From Microvirga sp052115485 (lineage in GTDB: Bacteria; Pseudomonadota; Alphaproteobacteria; Rhizobiales; Beijerinckiaceae), in contig NZ_JBFRGU010000004.1 of the NCBI RefSeq assembly GCF_052115485.1, forward strand, positions 522,079-586,078: a stretch of 64,000 bases of DNA. The letters are read 5' to 3'. Positions 42,134-51,397 of this stretch are shown in pieces. The translations under genes and the position numbers were made by a program. The stretch's first letter is position 1; each line of letters begins with the position of its first letter. The notes beneath the pieces are model-generated. The model was given only the letters and a program-made list of their open reading frames with translations, was not told the DNA's origin and did no database searches.

Positions 42134-43096
42134 CTAGCCGACGCCTTCGAACAGCGCGCTCGAAATGTAACGCTCTGCGAAAGAGGGAGCCACGGTGACG
42201 ATGCGCTTACCCTTGAACTCGGGGCGCGCCGCGAGTTCAAGCGCCGCCGCCACATTCGCGCCCGTCGAGATGCCGCCGGGAATGCCCTCTAACTTCGCAA
42301 GCTTGCGCGCGGTATCGAAGGAGGTCTGGTTGCCGACTGTGACCACCTCGTCGATGACGGAGCGGTCGAGCACTTCCGGAATGAAGCCCGCACCGATGCC
42401 CTGGATTTTGTGAGGGCCGGGCTGGCCACCGGACAGAACCGGGGAATCCTCCGGCTCCACCGCCACCACTTTCAGGTTCGGCAAGCGCGGTTTCAATACC
42501 TGGCCGACACCCGTGATGGTGCCGCCGGTGCCGACGCCCGCGACGAACACATCGAGCTTGCCATCGGTGTCGTTCCAGATCTCCTCCGCCGTCGTCAGAC
42601 GGTGGATTTCCGGGTTGGCCGGATTGCGGAATTGCTGCGGGATGACGGCGTTCGGCGTCTCCTTGAGAAGCTCTTCGGCCTTGGCCACCGCGCCCTTCAT
42701 GCCGAGCGGGCCGGGGGTGAGCACGAGTTCCGCGCCGAGATAGGCCAGCATCTTGCGACGCTCGATCGACATGGTCTCCGGCATCACGAGGATGAGACGA
42801 TAGCCGCGCGCGGCCGCGACGAAGGCGAGCGCGATACCCGTATTGCCGGAGGTCGGCTCGATCAGCGTCGTGTTCGGCTTGATCACGCCCTGCGCTTCCA
42901 GCGCGTCGATCATGCTGACGCCGATGCGGTCCTTGACGCTCGCAATGGGGTTGAAGAATTCGAGCTTCACAAGGATCTCGGCGTCGATGCCGCGCTCCGC
43001 CGGCAGGCGCTTCAGGCGGACCAGAGGTGTGTTGCCGATTGTTTCCGTGATCGAACCGTAGATGCGTCCGCGACCGGGCTTGGCCTGATCAGCCAT
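42134..43096 (-). CDS. cysK: Cysteine synthase A (O-acetylserine sulfhydrylase)
   Basis: 320-residue PLP enzyme making cysteine from O-acetylserine and sulfide. The PLP lysine is in FFNPIASVKDRIGV, the substrate loop in EPTSGNTGIALAF and the phosphate loop in VAGVGTGGTITGVG. The GAGFIPEVLD block is present. ATG 43096 has GGAGG six bases upstream and is preferred over ATG 43108. It follows an Rrf2-type regulator gene by 87 bp; an inverted repeat in that gap may control it. Confidence 0.95.
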   Translation of the reverse strand: MADQAKPGRGRIYGSITETIGNTPLVRLKRLPAERGIDAEILVKLEFFNPIASVKDRIGVSMIDALEAQGVIKPNTTLIEPTSGNTGIALAFVAAARGYRLILVMPETMSIERRKMLAYLGAELVLTPGPLGMKGAVAKAEELLKETPNAVIPQQFRNPANPEIHRLTTAEEIWNDTDGKLDVFVAGVGTGGTITGVGQVLKPRLPNLKVVAVEPEDSPVLSGGQPGPHKIQGIGAGFIPEVLDRSVIDEVVTVGNQTSFDTARKLAKLEGIPGGISTGANVAAALELAARPEFKGKRIVTVAPSFAERYISSALFEGVG

Positions 43097-43163
43097 AGGA
43101 TCCTCCATGTGTCATGAAACTCTGTGAGAGCAGTCTTTATTCCTTTTTCCATTCGTTGTCGAG

Positions 43164-43183
43164 AATTGTTCTTATTCACAATT
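43164..43183. promoter_or_regulatory. Inverted repeat upstream of cysK
   Basis: AATTGT-TCTTATTC-ACAATT in an AT-rich island immediately after the rrf2 stop and 68 bp before cysK. A likely operator for the neighbouring Rrf2-type regulator; inference. Confidence 0.5.
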
Positions 43184-43633
43184 TTAAATGGTGAAATCAA
43201 CGACAGCCAGAGTTTCGACCGCTCCCTCGGCCAGCGCCCTGTTACAAAGGTCCTCCACCGTGACCTCGTCCAACGCTGCCAGGAAAACGTTCGTTCCTTT
43301 CTCGACGACGGGCATGATGATGGCCTCGACGAGATGTGATTCCGGCAGGGGCGGCGCGCCGTCCTCCTCCGTCACCGACATGACGACACGCACGATTTCG
43401 CCCGCCGTGACACGCCGGCGCTCGCGCGCCAGCTCATAGCCCCCACGCGGGCCGCGCACGCCCTTCAGGATGCCCTGACGCACCAACGCCTGGAGAATGG
43501 GCTCCATATGGCGCGGCGGAAGATTGTGTCGCGCGGCGAGCGCCTTAGCCGACACCGGCATGGGCCGCGCGTGAAGCGCGATGTCGGTCACGGCGGCAAT
43601 CGCCAGAAGAGAGCGGCGAGACAAAAGAATCAT
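43184..43633 (-). CDS. Rrf2-family regulator (CymR-like)
   Basis: 149-residue Rrf2 winged-helix regulator: MILLSRRSLLAIAAVTDIAL, the recognition region ALAARHNLPPRHMEPILQ and the wing GILKGVRGPRGGYELARE. Only one cysteine is visible (DLCNRA), so it lacks the three-cysteine Fe-S site of IscR and NsrR. Together with cysK downstream this suggests a CymR-like regulator of cysteine synthesis that responds through protein contact or O-acetylserine (inference). Its start overlaps the dut stop as ATGA. Confidence 0.88.
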   Translation of the reverse strand: MILLSRRSLLAIAAVTDIALHARPMPVSAKALAARHNLPPRHMEPILQALVRQGILKGVRGPRGGYELARERRRVTAGEIVRVVMSVTEEDGAPPLPESHLVEAIIMPVVEKGTNVFLAALDEVTVEDLCNRALAEGAVETLAVVDFTI

Positions 43634-44100
43634 CGATGTGCCTCCCGCGTGAGACCCGTGGACCCGAACCCGCCGCGCCCACGCACCGTCTCGTCGGTCT
43701 CCTCGACCTCGACGAGCGTCGCGCGCGAAACGGGTGCGACGATCAACTGAGCGATGCGCGTGCCACGCGGGATTGCGAAAGATTCCTGCCCGAAATTCAC
43801 CAGAAGCACCTGCACCTCGCCGCGATAATCCGCATCGATGGTGCCCGGCGCGTTGAGAACCGTCACCCCATGCTTGAGCGCCAGCCCCGACCGGGGCCTG
43901 ACCTGAGCCTCGAAACCGGGCTCAAGCTGGAGCACCAGCCCGGTTGGAATGAGGGCGCGCTCGGAGGGTTTCAAGACCACGGGCGCGTCGGCAGGATTGG
44001 CGGCGATCAGATCGAGACCCGCCGCCTGCTCGGTTTCATAGCGCGGCAGAGGTAAACCCTCGCTGTGAGCGAGGCGCAAAACGCGAAGGGATGTTGTCAT
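43630..44100 (-). CDS. dut: dUTP diphosphatase
   Basis: 156-residue trimeric dUTPase converting dUTP to dUMP. All five motifs are present: AAGLDLIA, RPRSGLALKHGV, GTIDADYRGEVQV, RGTRIAQLIV and the C-terminal RGRGGFGSTG. ATG 44100 overlaps the coaBC stop as ATGA and is chosen over a longer open frame. Part of the coaBC-dut pair common in alphaproteobacteria. Confidence 0.96.
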   Translation of the reverse strand: MTTSLRVLRLAHSEGLPLPRYETEQAAGLDLIAANPADAPVVLKPSERALIPTGLVLQLEPGFEAQVRPRSGLALKHGVTVLNAPGTIDADYRGEVQVLLVNFGQESFAIPRGTRIAQLIVAPVSRATLVEVEETDETVRGRGGFGSTGLTREAHR

Positions 44101-45308
44101 GATTGTTTGCTCGCGATCATCGCGCCGAGGCGCTCGATCAACCGGCGAGCAACCTCGCTCTTGTCGAGAAGCGGCCAGGTCTCGATGCCGGACGTTGAGA
44201 TCAGATGAACCGTGTTGCTGTCGCCGCCCATGACGCCGCTTTCCGCCGACACGTCGTTCGCGACGATGAGATCGGAGCCTTTGCGCGCCAGTTTCTCGCG
44301 CGCATGGTCGATTACCTTTTCCGTCTCGGCGGCAAAGCCCACGACGATGGCGGGACGACCGGCCTTGAGGTGAGCGATTGTGGCGAGAATGTCCGGGTTC
44401 TCGACAAGGGGAAGAGCGGCGGGGACATCGCGCATCTTCTTCATCTTCTCGGTCGCGGCACTCGCCACGCGCCAATCGGCGACAGCGGCGGTGAAGATGC
44501 CGATATCGGCGGGCATCGCCTTCTCGACCGCCGCGAGCATTTCGCGCGCGCTCTCCACGTGAACGATGCTCACGCCGACGGGATCGGGCAGGGCTGTCGG
44601 GCCCGCCACCAGAGTCACATTCGCACCGGCCTCGGCAGCGGCGCGGGCAATCGCATATCCTTGTTTGCCCGACGAGCGGTTGGCGATGTAGCGCACGGGA
44701 TCGATGGGTTCATGGGTCGGCCCAGCGGTGACGAGCACGTGACGTCCCGCGAGCGGACCCTTTGGTGCGAGCAAACTCTCGACGGCGGCGACGATTTCCA
44801 GCGGCTCTGACATGCGGCCGGGGCCGAACTCAGCTTCCGCCATCGCGCCGTCATTGGGGCCGACGACCCGCACGCCGTCCGCCTTGAGCGTCGCGAGATT
44901 GCGCTGCGTCGCCGCGTGCTGCCACATGCGCACGTTCATGGCGGGGGCGATCAGGATCGGCAGCGTCGTGGCAAGCAGCACCGTAGACGCGAGATCGTCC
45001 GCGTGACCGCCCGCCATCTTCGCCATCAGATTGGCAGTCGCGGGCGCGACGACAATGAGATCCGCATCGCGCGCGAGACGGATATGGCCGATATCGGCTT
45101 CGTCCTCGCGATCGAACAGATTGGTGTGCGCACGCTGCCCCGAAATGGAAGCGGCGGCGAGCGGCGTGATGAACTCCTGTGCGCCGGCCGTCAGAATGCA
45201 GCGCACGGAAGCGCCGCGTTCACGCAGGCGGCGAATGAGATCGAGCGACTTGTAGGCCGCGATGCCGCCGCTGATGACGAGAAGGATGCGCTTGCCCGAC
45301 AGCGTCAT
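44097..45308 (-). CDS. coaBC: Bifunctional CoaBC (phosphopantothenoylcysteine synthase/decarboxylase)
   Basis: 403-residue enzyme for two steps of coenzyme A synthesis. The N-terminal flavin decarboxylase CoaC has LLVISGGIAAYKSLDLIRRL, VVAPATANLMAKMAGGHADD and PAMNVRMWQHAATQRN; the C-terminal synthetase CoaB has VLVTAGPTHEPIDPVRYIAN followed by RSSGKQGYAIA and FTAAVADWR. ATG 45308 begins MTLSGKRILLVIS. It lies 2 bp after ubiB and overlaps dut, so it is within the operon. Confidence 0.95.
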   Translation of the reverse strand: MTLSGKRILLVISGGIAAYKSLDLIRRLRERGASVRCILTAGAQEFITPLAAASISGQRAHTNLFDREDEADIGHIRLARDADLIVVAPATANLMAKMAGGHADDLASTVLLATTLPILIAPAMNVRMWQHAATQRNLATLKADGVRVVGPNDGAMAEAEFGPGRMSEPLEIVAAVESLLAPKGPLAGRHVLVTAGPTHEPIDPVRYIANRSSGKQGYAIARAAAEAGANVTLVAGPTALPDPVGVSIVHVESAREMLAAVEKAMPADIGIFTAAVADWRVASAATEKMKKMRDVPAALPLVENPDILATIAHLKAGRPAIVVGFAAETEKVIDHAREKLARKGSDLIVANDVSAESGVMGGDSNTVHLISTSGIETWPLLDKSEVARRLIERLGAMIASKQS

Positions 45309-45310
45309 GC

Positions 45311-46882
45311 TCAGAGCACTCCGAACACCAGAATCATCAACAACACGGCGAGGATCCATAAAGCCACATTGCCCCAGCGATGGCCCTTCGCTTCCAAGCG
45401 ACCGATCTCGGCGATGCTATCGGCATGGAGCGTCAGGCCCTTTGCCGCAATTTCCTCGACGCGGTCGAGAATGCGCTGCGCGCGCAAGGCGATGTTCGGC
45501 AGGTCAGCGGCCACATGTGCCAACGTCTTGATACCCCTGCCGGCTTCCTCGATGCGCCCGATCGGGCCGAAATGATGCTCGATCCATTCGCGCACCACCG
45601 GATCGGCGGTGCCCCACATGTCGAGCTTCGGATCGAGATTGCGCGCAACGCCTTCCACCACGACCATGGTCTTTTGCAGCATTACGAGTTCGGTACGCGT
45701 CGCCATGTCGAAGAGAGCTGTGATCTCGAAGAGAAGCGTCAACAGCTTCGCCATCGAAATCTCGTCCGCACGGCGGTCGTGGATCGGCTCGCCGATGGCG
45801 CGAAGGGCCTGCGCGAAATCCTCCACCGAATGATGCGGCGGCACGTAGCCCGCTTCGAAATGCACCTCCGCCACGCGGCGATAATCGCGCTTGATGAAGC
45901 CGAGGAGGATTTCGGCAAGGAACAGTCGTTCCTTCATGCCGAGCCGGCCCATGATGCCGAAATCGACCGCGACGAGGCGGCCTTGCGCATCGATGAACAG
46001 ATTGCCGGGATGCATGTCCGCGTGGAAGAACCCGTCGCGGATGGCATGTCGCAGGAAGGACTGGATGAGAGTCCGCGCCAGCGCCACCCGGTCGAAACCC
46101 GCCGCCTCGATGGCGGCTAGGTCGTTGAGGCGGATGCCGTCGATCCAGGTGGTGGTGAGAACGTCCCGCGCAGTGAGGTCCCATTCCGGTTTCGGCACCC
46201 GGAAATCGTTGTCGTCCTTGGTGTTCTCGGCGAGTTCGGACATGGCCGCCGCCTCGAGCCGCAGATCCATCTCGACGGCAACCGAGCGGGCGAGCGTCTC
46301 CACCACTTCCTGCGCCTTGAAACGGCGTGCTTCCGGCATGAAACGCTCGACGACTTTCGCGGCCGCGCGCATGGCCTGGAGATCGCGCGAGAAACCTTCG
46401 CGCACGCCTGGGCGCACCACTTTCACGGCGACCGTTTCCTCGCCATCCGGCGTCGCGATCCGGGCCTTGTGGACCTGCGCGATGGAAGCCGCGGCGAGCG
46501 GTTCGCTAAAGTCGAGAAAGAGCGTGGCGACGGACCGGCCGAGGGCGGCCTCCACCACCTTCACCGCCTGCACGCGGGGGAAAGGCGGCATGCGATCCTG
46601 CAATTGCTCCAGATCCCGCGCGGCCTGCGCCCCGACGATGTCGGGACGGGTCGCGAGAAACTGGCCGAACTTCACATAGGACGGTCCGAGCCGCGTCAAC
46701 GCCGCCGACAGGCGCTCCGCCCCGTCGCCCACATCGCGCCGCTCCACGAGCCGCGCCATGCGCAGACCGAAACGGGCGGAGGGCGGCAGGACGTTCGGAT
46801 CGATGAGCGCGAGCGCGCCTTCACGGGCCAGGATAAAACCGGCGCGAAGATTGCGGGCGAGATGGACGATACTGCCGACCAC
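45311..46882 (-). CDS. ubiB: UbiB, ABC1/ADCK-type ubiquinone biosynthesis protein
   Basis: 523-residue atypical kinase-fold protein needed for ubiquinone synthesis. The ABC1 region has LGPSYVKFGQFLATRPDIVG, AAASIAQVHKARI (the KxGQ and A-rich loop features) and DMHPGNLFIDAQGRLVAVDF with the metal-binding DFG. A C-terminal membrane helix (VALWILAVLLMILVFGVL) anchors it. GTG 46882 begins 2 bp after the ubiE stop with GGAAGA upstream; a longer GTG start at 46918 would overlap ubiE by 35 bp. Confidence 0.93.
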   Translation of the reverse strand: MVGSIVHLARNLRAGFILAREGALALIDPNVLPPSARFGLRMARLVERRDVGDGAERLSAALTRLGPSYVKFGQFLATRPDIVGAQAARDLEQLQDRMPPFPRVQAVKVVEAALGRSVATLFLDFSEPLAAASIAQVHKARIATPDGEETVAVKVVRPGVREGFSRDLQAMRAAAKVVERFMPEARRFKAQEVVETLARSVAVEMDLRLEAAAMSELAENTKDDNDFRVPKPEWDLTARDVLTTTWIDGIRLNDLAAIEAAGFDRVALARTLIQSFLRHAIRDGFFHADMHPGNLFIDAQGRLVAVDFGIMGRLGMKERLFLAEILLGFIKRDYRRVAEVHFEAGYVPPHHSVEDFAQALRAIGEPIHDRRADEISMAKLLTLLFEITALFDMATRTELVMLQKTMVVVEGVARNLDPKLDMWGTADPVVREWIEHHFGPIGRIEEAGRGIKTLAHVAADLPNIALRAQRILDRVEEIAAKGLTLHADSIAEIGRLEAKGHRWGNVALWILAVLLMILVFGVL

Positions 46883-46883
46883 G

Positions 46884-47633
46884 TCAAATCTTCCAGCCGG
46901 AATGAATGGCGACGACACCCGCCGTCAGCGAGCGGTGGCTGACGCGCTTGAACCCGGCCTCCTCGATCATCCGCGCGAAGGCGGCGGGCGGCGGGAAGCG
47001 GCGGATGGATTCGACCAGATATTGGTAGGATTCGGAATCGCCCGTCACCATTTGCCCGATCTTCGGAATGACATTGAAGGAATAGGCCTCATAGATGGCG
47101 TCGAGGCCGGGCACGTCCACCTTGGAGAATTCGAGGCACAGGAAACGCCCGCCGGGTTTCAGCACCCGATAGGCCTCCTTCAACGCCAGATCGATGCGCG
47201 GCACGTTCCGGATGCCAAACGCGATGGTGTAGGCATCGAAGCTCTTGCCGGCGAGCGGCAGGGATTCGGCATTCGCCTCGACGAAGTCGATGCGACCCTC
47301 GTAGCGGCCGCCCGCCCGCTCGCGCCCGACATCGAGCATATCGCCATTGATATCGAGCACGGTCACGTGGGTCTGAGGCCCGCCCGCATCGAGGATGCGG
47401 AAAGCCACGTCTCCGGTACCTCCGGCCACATCGAGATGCTGGAAAGGCCGCTCGCGCGGCGGACGCAGCATATTGACCAGCGTGTTCTTCCAGAGGCGAT
47501 GGAGGCCCGCCGACATGAGATCGTTCATGAGGTCGTAGCGGCTGGCGACCGAATGGAAGACCTCGTTGACCCGGCCCTGCTTTTCGCCGAGCGGCACGGT
47601 CTCGAACCCGAAATGGGTGTTCTGGTCGGTCAT
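46884..47633 (-). CDS. ubiE: UbiE C-methyltransferase
   Basis: 249-residue SAM-dependent methyltransferase for ubiquinone (and menaquinone) rings. Signatures: VNEVFHSVASRYDLMNDLMS, SAM motif HLDVAGGTGDVAFRIL, AFGIRNVPRIDLALKEAYRV and FLCLEFSKV. ATG 47633 (MTDQNTHFGFE) is the conserved start. First gene of the ubiE-ubiB-coaBC-dut-rrf2-cysK series and divergent from mutM, the classic alphaproteobacterial arrangement. Confidence 0.95.
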   Translation of the reverse strand: MTDQNTHFGFETVPLGEKQGRVNEVFHSVASRYDLMNDLMSAGLHRLWKNTLVNMLRPPRERPFQHLDVAGGTGDVAFRILDAGGPQTHVTVLDINGDMLDVGRERAGGRYEGRIDFVEANAESLPLAGKSFDAYTIAFGIRNVPRIDLALKEAYRVLKPGGRFLCLEFSKVDVPGLDAIYEAYSFNVIPKIGQMVTGDSESYQYLVESIRRFPPPAAFARMIEEAGFKRVSHRSLTAGVVAIHSGWKI

Positions 47634-47728
47634 GGTCACAAAACCTTTCAACGCCTTTGGCCGCGATCCATAGCGGAAGCCTATCCGAATGGCTATGTGA
47701 GTGCGACCTTCACTCAAAGAGATGGTTG

Positions 47729-48649
47729 ATGCCCGAGCTGCCCGAAGTCGAAACCGTCCGCCGCGGTCTGGAGCCCGCCATGGTCGGCCAGCGATTCATA
47801 AAAGTCGCCCAACGCCGCCCGGATCTGCGTTTTCCGTTTCCCGAGCGGTTCGTGGAGCGGCTGGAGGGCCACAGCGTCACAGGCCTCGGTCGGCGGGCCA
47901 AGTATCTCCTGGTGGATCTCTCCTCCGGGGAAGTGCTCGTCATGCATCTGGGCATGTCCGGGCGATTTCTCGTGACGATGAACGGTGAGACGCGGGAGCC
48001 GGGGAGCTTCCATCACGACCCGGGAGGCGAGAGCCCCCATGACCACGTGGTCTTCCACCTCTCGAACGGCGCGACCATCATCTATAACGACACCCGTCGT
48101 TTCGGCTTCATGGACCTCGTCCCCCGCGCGGAGATCGAAACCTGCCGCCATTTCGCGGCCATGGGGATCGAACCCCTCGGCAACGAATTGTCGGGCGAGA
48201 CCATCGCCCGGCTCTTCGCCGCCAGGCGCACACCCCTGAAGGCGGCACTCCTCGACCAGCGCCTGATCGCCGGGCTCGGTAACATCTATGTGTGCGAGGC
48301 GCTGTTTCGCGCAAAGCTGCACCCGGAGGCCCCGGCCGGTTCATTGACATCGAAGACCGGCAAGCCGACCGCCAAGGCTCACGAACTCGCCGACATCATC
48401 CGCGACGTCCTGAACGAGGCGGTGAAAGCGGGCGGCTCCACCTTGCGCGACCATGCCCAGGTCGACGGGACGCTGGGCTATTTCCAGCACGCTTTCCGGG
48501 TCTACGACCGGGAAGGCGAGACCTGCATCACCCCCGGATGCAGCGGAACCGTGGCGCGCCTCGTGCAATCGGGCCGCTCCACCTTCTATTGTCCGAAGTG
48601 CCAGCCGTCGGGCCGAAAGGTGGAACGGCCGAAGGCGTCTCGCGGTTGA
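47729..48649 (+). CDS. mutM: Formamidopyrimidine-DNA glycosylase
   Basis: 306-residue Fpg, which removes 8-oxoguanine and opens the backbone. The N-terminal proline nucleophile is in MPELPEVETVRRGLEPAMVG; the helix-two-turn-helix is LLDQRLIAGLGNIYVCEALF; the C-terminal zinc finger is ETCITPGCSG with STFYCPKCQ. ATG 47729 is forced because Pro2 must be N-terminal. Divergent from ubiE across a 95-bp promoter region. Confidence 0.96.
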   Translation: MPELPEVETVRRGLEPAMVGQRFIKVAQRRPDLRFPFPERFVERLEGHSVTGLGRRAKYLLVDLSSGEVLVMHLGMSGRFLVTMNGETREPGSFHHDPGGESPHDHVVFHLSNGATIIYNDTRRFGFMDLVPRAEIETCRHFAAMGIEPLGNELSGETIARLFAARRTPLKAALLDQRLIAGLGNIYVCEALFRAKLHPEAPAGSLTSKTGKPTAKAHELADIIRDVLNEAVKAGGSTLRDHAQVDGTLGYFQHAFRVYDREGETCITPGCSGTVARLVQSGRSTFYCPKCQPSGRKVERPKASRG

Positions 48650-48736
48650 TAGGGCAGCAGGCCCAACCTTTGCCGCGACCATCTTCGATGCCGAAGGCTT
48701 AGAGCCTGCTTGAACCGTCGTTCAGGAGACGCTGCC

Positions 48737-49549
48737 ATGGTGAAGATTCGCGTCGTTTCGGGTTCCAAGGACGTTCCGCACGATTCACCCGACGACATCG
48801 AAGCGCTCCCCGTGCGCAAGATCGGCATTGCCGACCTCAAGGACGCCTTGAGAGAGGGTTTCGACGATTTCTGGGCGATGCCGACGCACGTGTTCTTTCT
48901 TGTGATCGTCTATCCGATCATCGGCCTTTTCCTGGCGCGACTCATGTTCGGCTACCGCCTTTTTCCACTGCTCTTCCCCGTCGTCTCCGGCTTTGCGCTG
49001 ATCGGCCCGTTCGCGGCGCTCGGCCTTTATGAGTTGAGCCGACGCCGGGAGCGCGGCCTGCCCGTCTCCATGAAGAACATCACCGACGTGTTGTTCTCGC
49101 CCGCGAGGGGTTCGATTGTGTTTCTCGGCCTTCTCCTGATGGCGCTCTTCCTCGCCTGGGTCGGGACCGCGGAAACGCTCTACCTGTCTCTTTTCCGAAA
49201 GAGCTCATCCGAGGCCATGATGCCGTTTCTTCATGAGGTCTTCACCACGCGGGAAGGCTGGCTCCTGATCCTGGTCGGCAACGCGTTCGGGCTCGCCTTC
49301 AGCGCGCTCGCTTTCTGCCTCAGCGTCGTCTCCTTCCCCCTGCTGCTCGATCGGCACGTGAGCATCGGCACCGCGATCCGGACCTCGTTCCGGGCAGTCG
49401 CGGCCAATCCAGGCACGATGCTGGCCTGGGCGCTTATCGTGGCCTTCGGACTTTTCCTCGGCTTCATCCCCGCCATGGTCGGCCTCGCCATCGTCCTGCC
49501 GGTTCTCGGCCACGCCACCTGGCATCTCTATCGCAAGCTCGTGGTGTAG
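48737..49549 (+). CDS. DUF2189 integral membrane protein
   Basis: 270 residues: a cytoplasmic N-terminal 60 residues (with VRKIGIADLKDALREGFDDF, the DUF2189 entry block) and about six membrane helices (for example HVFFLVIVYPIIGLFLARLM, PLLFPVVSGFALIGPFAALG, GLAFSALAFCLSVVSFPLLL). SRRRERGLPVSMKN lies in the first cytoplasmic loop. Function unknown; the family is widespread in alphaproteobacteria. CAGGAG precedes ATG 48737. Confidence 0.87.
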   Translation: MVKIRVVSGSKDVPHDSPDDIEALPVRKIGIADLKDALREGFDDFWAMPTHVFFLVIVYPIIGLFLARLMFGYRLFPLLFPVVSGFALIGPFAALGLYELSRRRERGLPVSMKNITDVLFSPARGSIVFLGLLLMALFLAWVGTAETLYLSLFRKSSSEAMMPFLHEVFTTREGWLLILVGNAFGLAFSALAFCLSVVSFPLLLDRHVSIGTAIRTSFRAVAANPGTMLAWALIVAFGLFLGFIPAMVGLAIVLPVLGHATWHLYRKLVV

Positions 49550-49561
49550 CGGCATTTCCAG

Positions 49562-49596
49562 TTGCCGATTTCCACTTGCCGATTTCCACTTGCCGA
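49562..49596. repeat. 14-bp tandem repeat, about 2.5 copies
   Basis: TTGCCGATTTCCAC twice, then TTGCCGA, in the 94-bp gap between the DUF2189 gene and echA. Too short and unspaced for CRISPR. Confidence 0.85.
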
Positions 49597-49643
49597 GCCC
49601 CATCCCGTCGCCTACCGGTAGCCAATCTCAGGGAGGCGACGCC

Positions 49644-50417
49644 ATGGCTTACGAAACGATCCTGGTCGAGACACGCGGCAGAGTGGGGCTTGTCACCCTC
49701 AACCGTCCGCAAGCGCTGAACGCCCTCAATTCGACCATCGTCAGCGAGTTGAACACGGCACTTGATACCTTCGAGGCCGATGCGGGCATCGGCTGCATGG
49801 TCATCACCGGATCGGAAAAGGCTTTCGCCGCGGGCGCCGACATCAAGGAGATGGCGGGCCTGTCCTTCCCGCAAACCTATCTCGACGATTTCATCACCGC
49901 CTGGGACAGGGTCGCGAACCGTCGCAAGCCGATCATCGCCGCCGTCGCGGGCTTTGCCCTCGGCGGGGGCTGCGAACTCGCCATGATGTGCGACTTCATC
50001 ATCGCCGCCGACAACGCCAAATTCGGTCAGCCCGAAATCAAGCTCGGCGTCATGCCGGGGGCGGGCGGCTCGCAACGCCTGACGCGCGCGGTCGGCAAGG
50101 CCAAGGCCATGGAGATGTGCCTCACCGGGCGCATGATGGGCGCGGAGGAAGCGGAACGCGCAGGGCTCGTCGCCCGCATCGTGCCGGTGGCGGACCTTCT
50201 CGCCGACGCGCTGAAAACCGCCGAGACCGTCGCCTCCATGTCGCTCCCCATCGCCATGATGACGAAGGAGAGCGTGAACCGCGCCTTCGAGACGACTCTC
50301 GCCGAAGGCATGCGCTTCGAGCGCCGCCTGTTCCACGCCATGTTCGCGACCATCGACCAGAAGGAAGGCATGGCCGCCTTCGTCGAGAAACGCGCGCCGG
50401 ACTTCCAGAACAAGTAA
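49644..50417 (+). CDS. echA: Enoyl-CoA hydratase
   Basis: 257-residue crotonase-fold hydratase for fatty-acid beta-oxidation. Oxyanion-hole segments AFAAGADIKEMAGLS and AVAGFALGGGCELAMMCDFI, and both catalytic glutamates (GGGCELAMM; FGQPEIKLGVMPGAGGSQRL) are present. Typical of short-chain 2-enoyl-CoA hydratases (FadB1/PaaF type). ATG 49644 has GGGAGGCGA upstream. Substrate chain length cannot be read from sequence. Confidence 0.94.
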   Translation: MAYETILVETRGRVGLVTLNRPQALNALNSTIVSELNTALDTFEADAGIGCMVITGSEKAFAAGADIKEMAGLSFPQTYLDDFITAWDRVANRRKPIIAAVAGFALGGGCELAMMCDFIIAADNAKFGQPEIKLGVMPGAGGSQRLTRAVGKAKAMEMCLTGRMMGAEEAERAGLVARIVPVADLLADALKTAETVASMSLPIAMMTKESVNRAFETTLAEGMRFERRLFHAMFATIDQKEGMAAFVEKRAPDFQNK

Positions 50418-50435
50418 AGGCGGCCTGACGGCACG

Positions 50436-51230
50436 ATGATGGGCGACTTCGGGTTCGATATGCTCGCGGCATTGGCAGCGATTTCGCTTTTGGCCGGCTT
50501 CGTGGATTCGATTGCAGGCGGCGGCGGTCTCCTGACCCTGCCGGCGCTCTTGCTTGCGGGCTTCGATCCCGCCCACGCCATTGCGACCAACAAGGTGCAG
50601 GGATCGTTCGCCGCGGCCTCGGCGACCTATGCCTTCGGCCGCAAAGGGCTGATCAACTGGCGCGCGGCCTTGCCGCTTGCCGCCATTGCTTTCATGAGCG
50701 GCATCGCCGGGGCGCTCAGCGTACGCTTCCTGCCGCGCCCGGTTCTCGATGCGGTGATCCCGGTCCTTCTCATCGGCATCGCCCTTTTCTTCGCCTTCTC
50801 CCCGAAGGTGCGGGATGCGGATGCGAGCGCGCGCATGACGGCGCTGACCTTCGGCCTGACCGCCCCCGTCGCCATCGGCTTCTATGACGGCATCTTCGGC
50901 CCCGGCGCGGGCTCCTTCTATATGCTCGCTTTCGTCATGCTGCTCGGCTACGGGGTGGTGCGGGCGACCGCTCATACCAAATTGCTCAATCTTTCCAGCA
51001 ATCTCGGCTCTCTTCTCCTCTTTGCCTCGACGGGGACCGTGGTCTGGCCGGTCGGCCTCGTCATGGCCGGGGCCTCGTTTATCGGCGCGCAGATCGGCTC
51101 TCGTCTTGCCATCCGGCTCGGGTCCCGCCTGATCCGCCCACTCCTCGTCGCGGTGTCCAGTCTCATGGCCCTTCGGCTCCTGATCGACCCCGCCAATCCC
51201 TGGCGTCAGGCGCTCAGGGCGCTTTTTTGA
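50436..51230 (+). CDS. TSUP-family transporter (TauE/SafE)
   Basis: 264-residue membrane protein with about eight helices. N-terminal AGFVDSIAGGGGLLTLPALL is the TauE/SafE signature, repeated in degenerate form in the second half (IGFYDGIFGPGAGSFYMLAF), as expected for the internal duplication. Family members export sulfite, sulfonates or organic acids; the substrate here is unknown. Starts 18 bp after echA, probably cotranscribed. Confidence 0.92.
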   Translation: MMGDFGFDMLAALAAISLLAGFVDSIAGGGGLLTLPALLLAGFDPAHAIATNKVQGSFAAASATYAFGRKGLINWRAALPLAAIAFMSGIAGALSVRFLPRPVLDAVIPVLLIGIALFFAFSPKVRDADASARMTALTFGLTAPVAIGFYDGIFGPGAGSFYMLAFVMLLGYGVVRATAHTKLLNLSSNLGSLLLFASTGTVVWPVGLVMAGASFIGAQIGSRLAIRLGSRLIRPLLVAVSSLMALRLLIDPANPWRQALRALF

Positions 51231-51250
51231 CGCTGGAAGGCCGCTCGCCG

Positions 51251-51279
51251 TTGACGTTCGCCTTTCCTTGAGTCTATAA
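51251..51279 (+). promoter_or_regulatory. Promoter of rpsT with leader hairpin
   Basis: TTGACG (51251-51256) and CTATAA (51274-51279) with 17-bp spacing. The predicted leader of about 110 nt contains the hairpin GAGCCCGCG-CCCGA-CGCGGGCTC at 51292-51314, which could serve S20 autoregulation. Confidence 0.65.
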
Positions 51280-51397
51280 GCCGCCACACATGAGCCCGCG
51301 CCCGACGCGGGCTCTCCAGTTTCCACATCACCGATCACCGCCCGGGCACCTGCCCAACAGGCTCTTCGCATCGGATTTTGAAAGACGAGGACAGGCC

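Noticed and set aside
49562..49596. CRISPR-like tandem repeat
   Set aside because: Unit is 14 bp, directly adjacent without spacers, only 2.5 copies and no cas genes.
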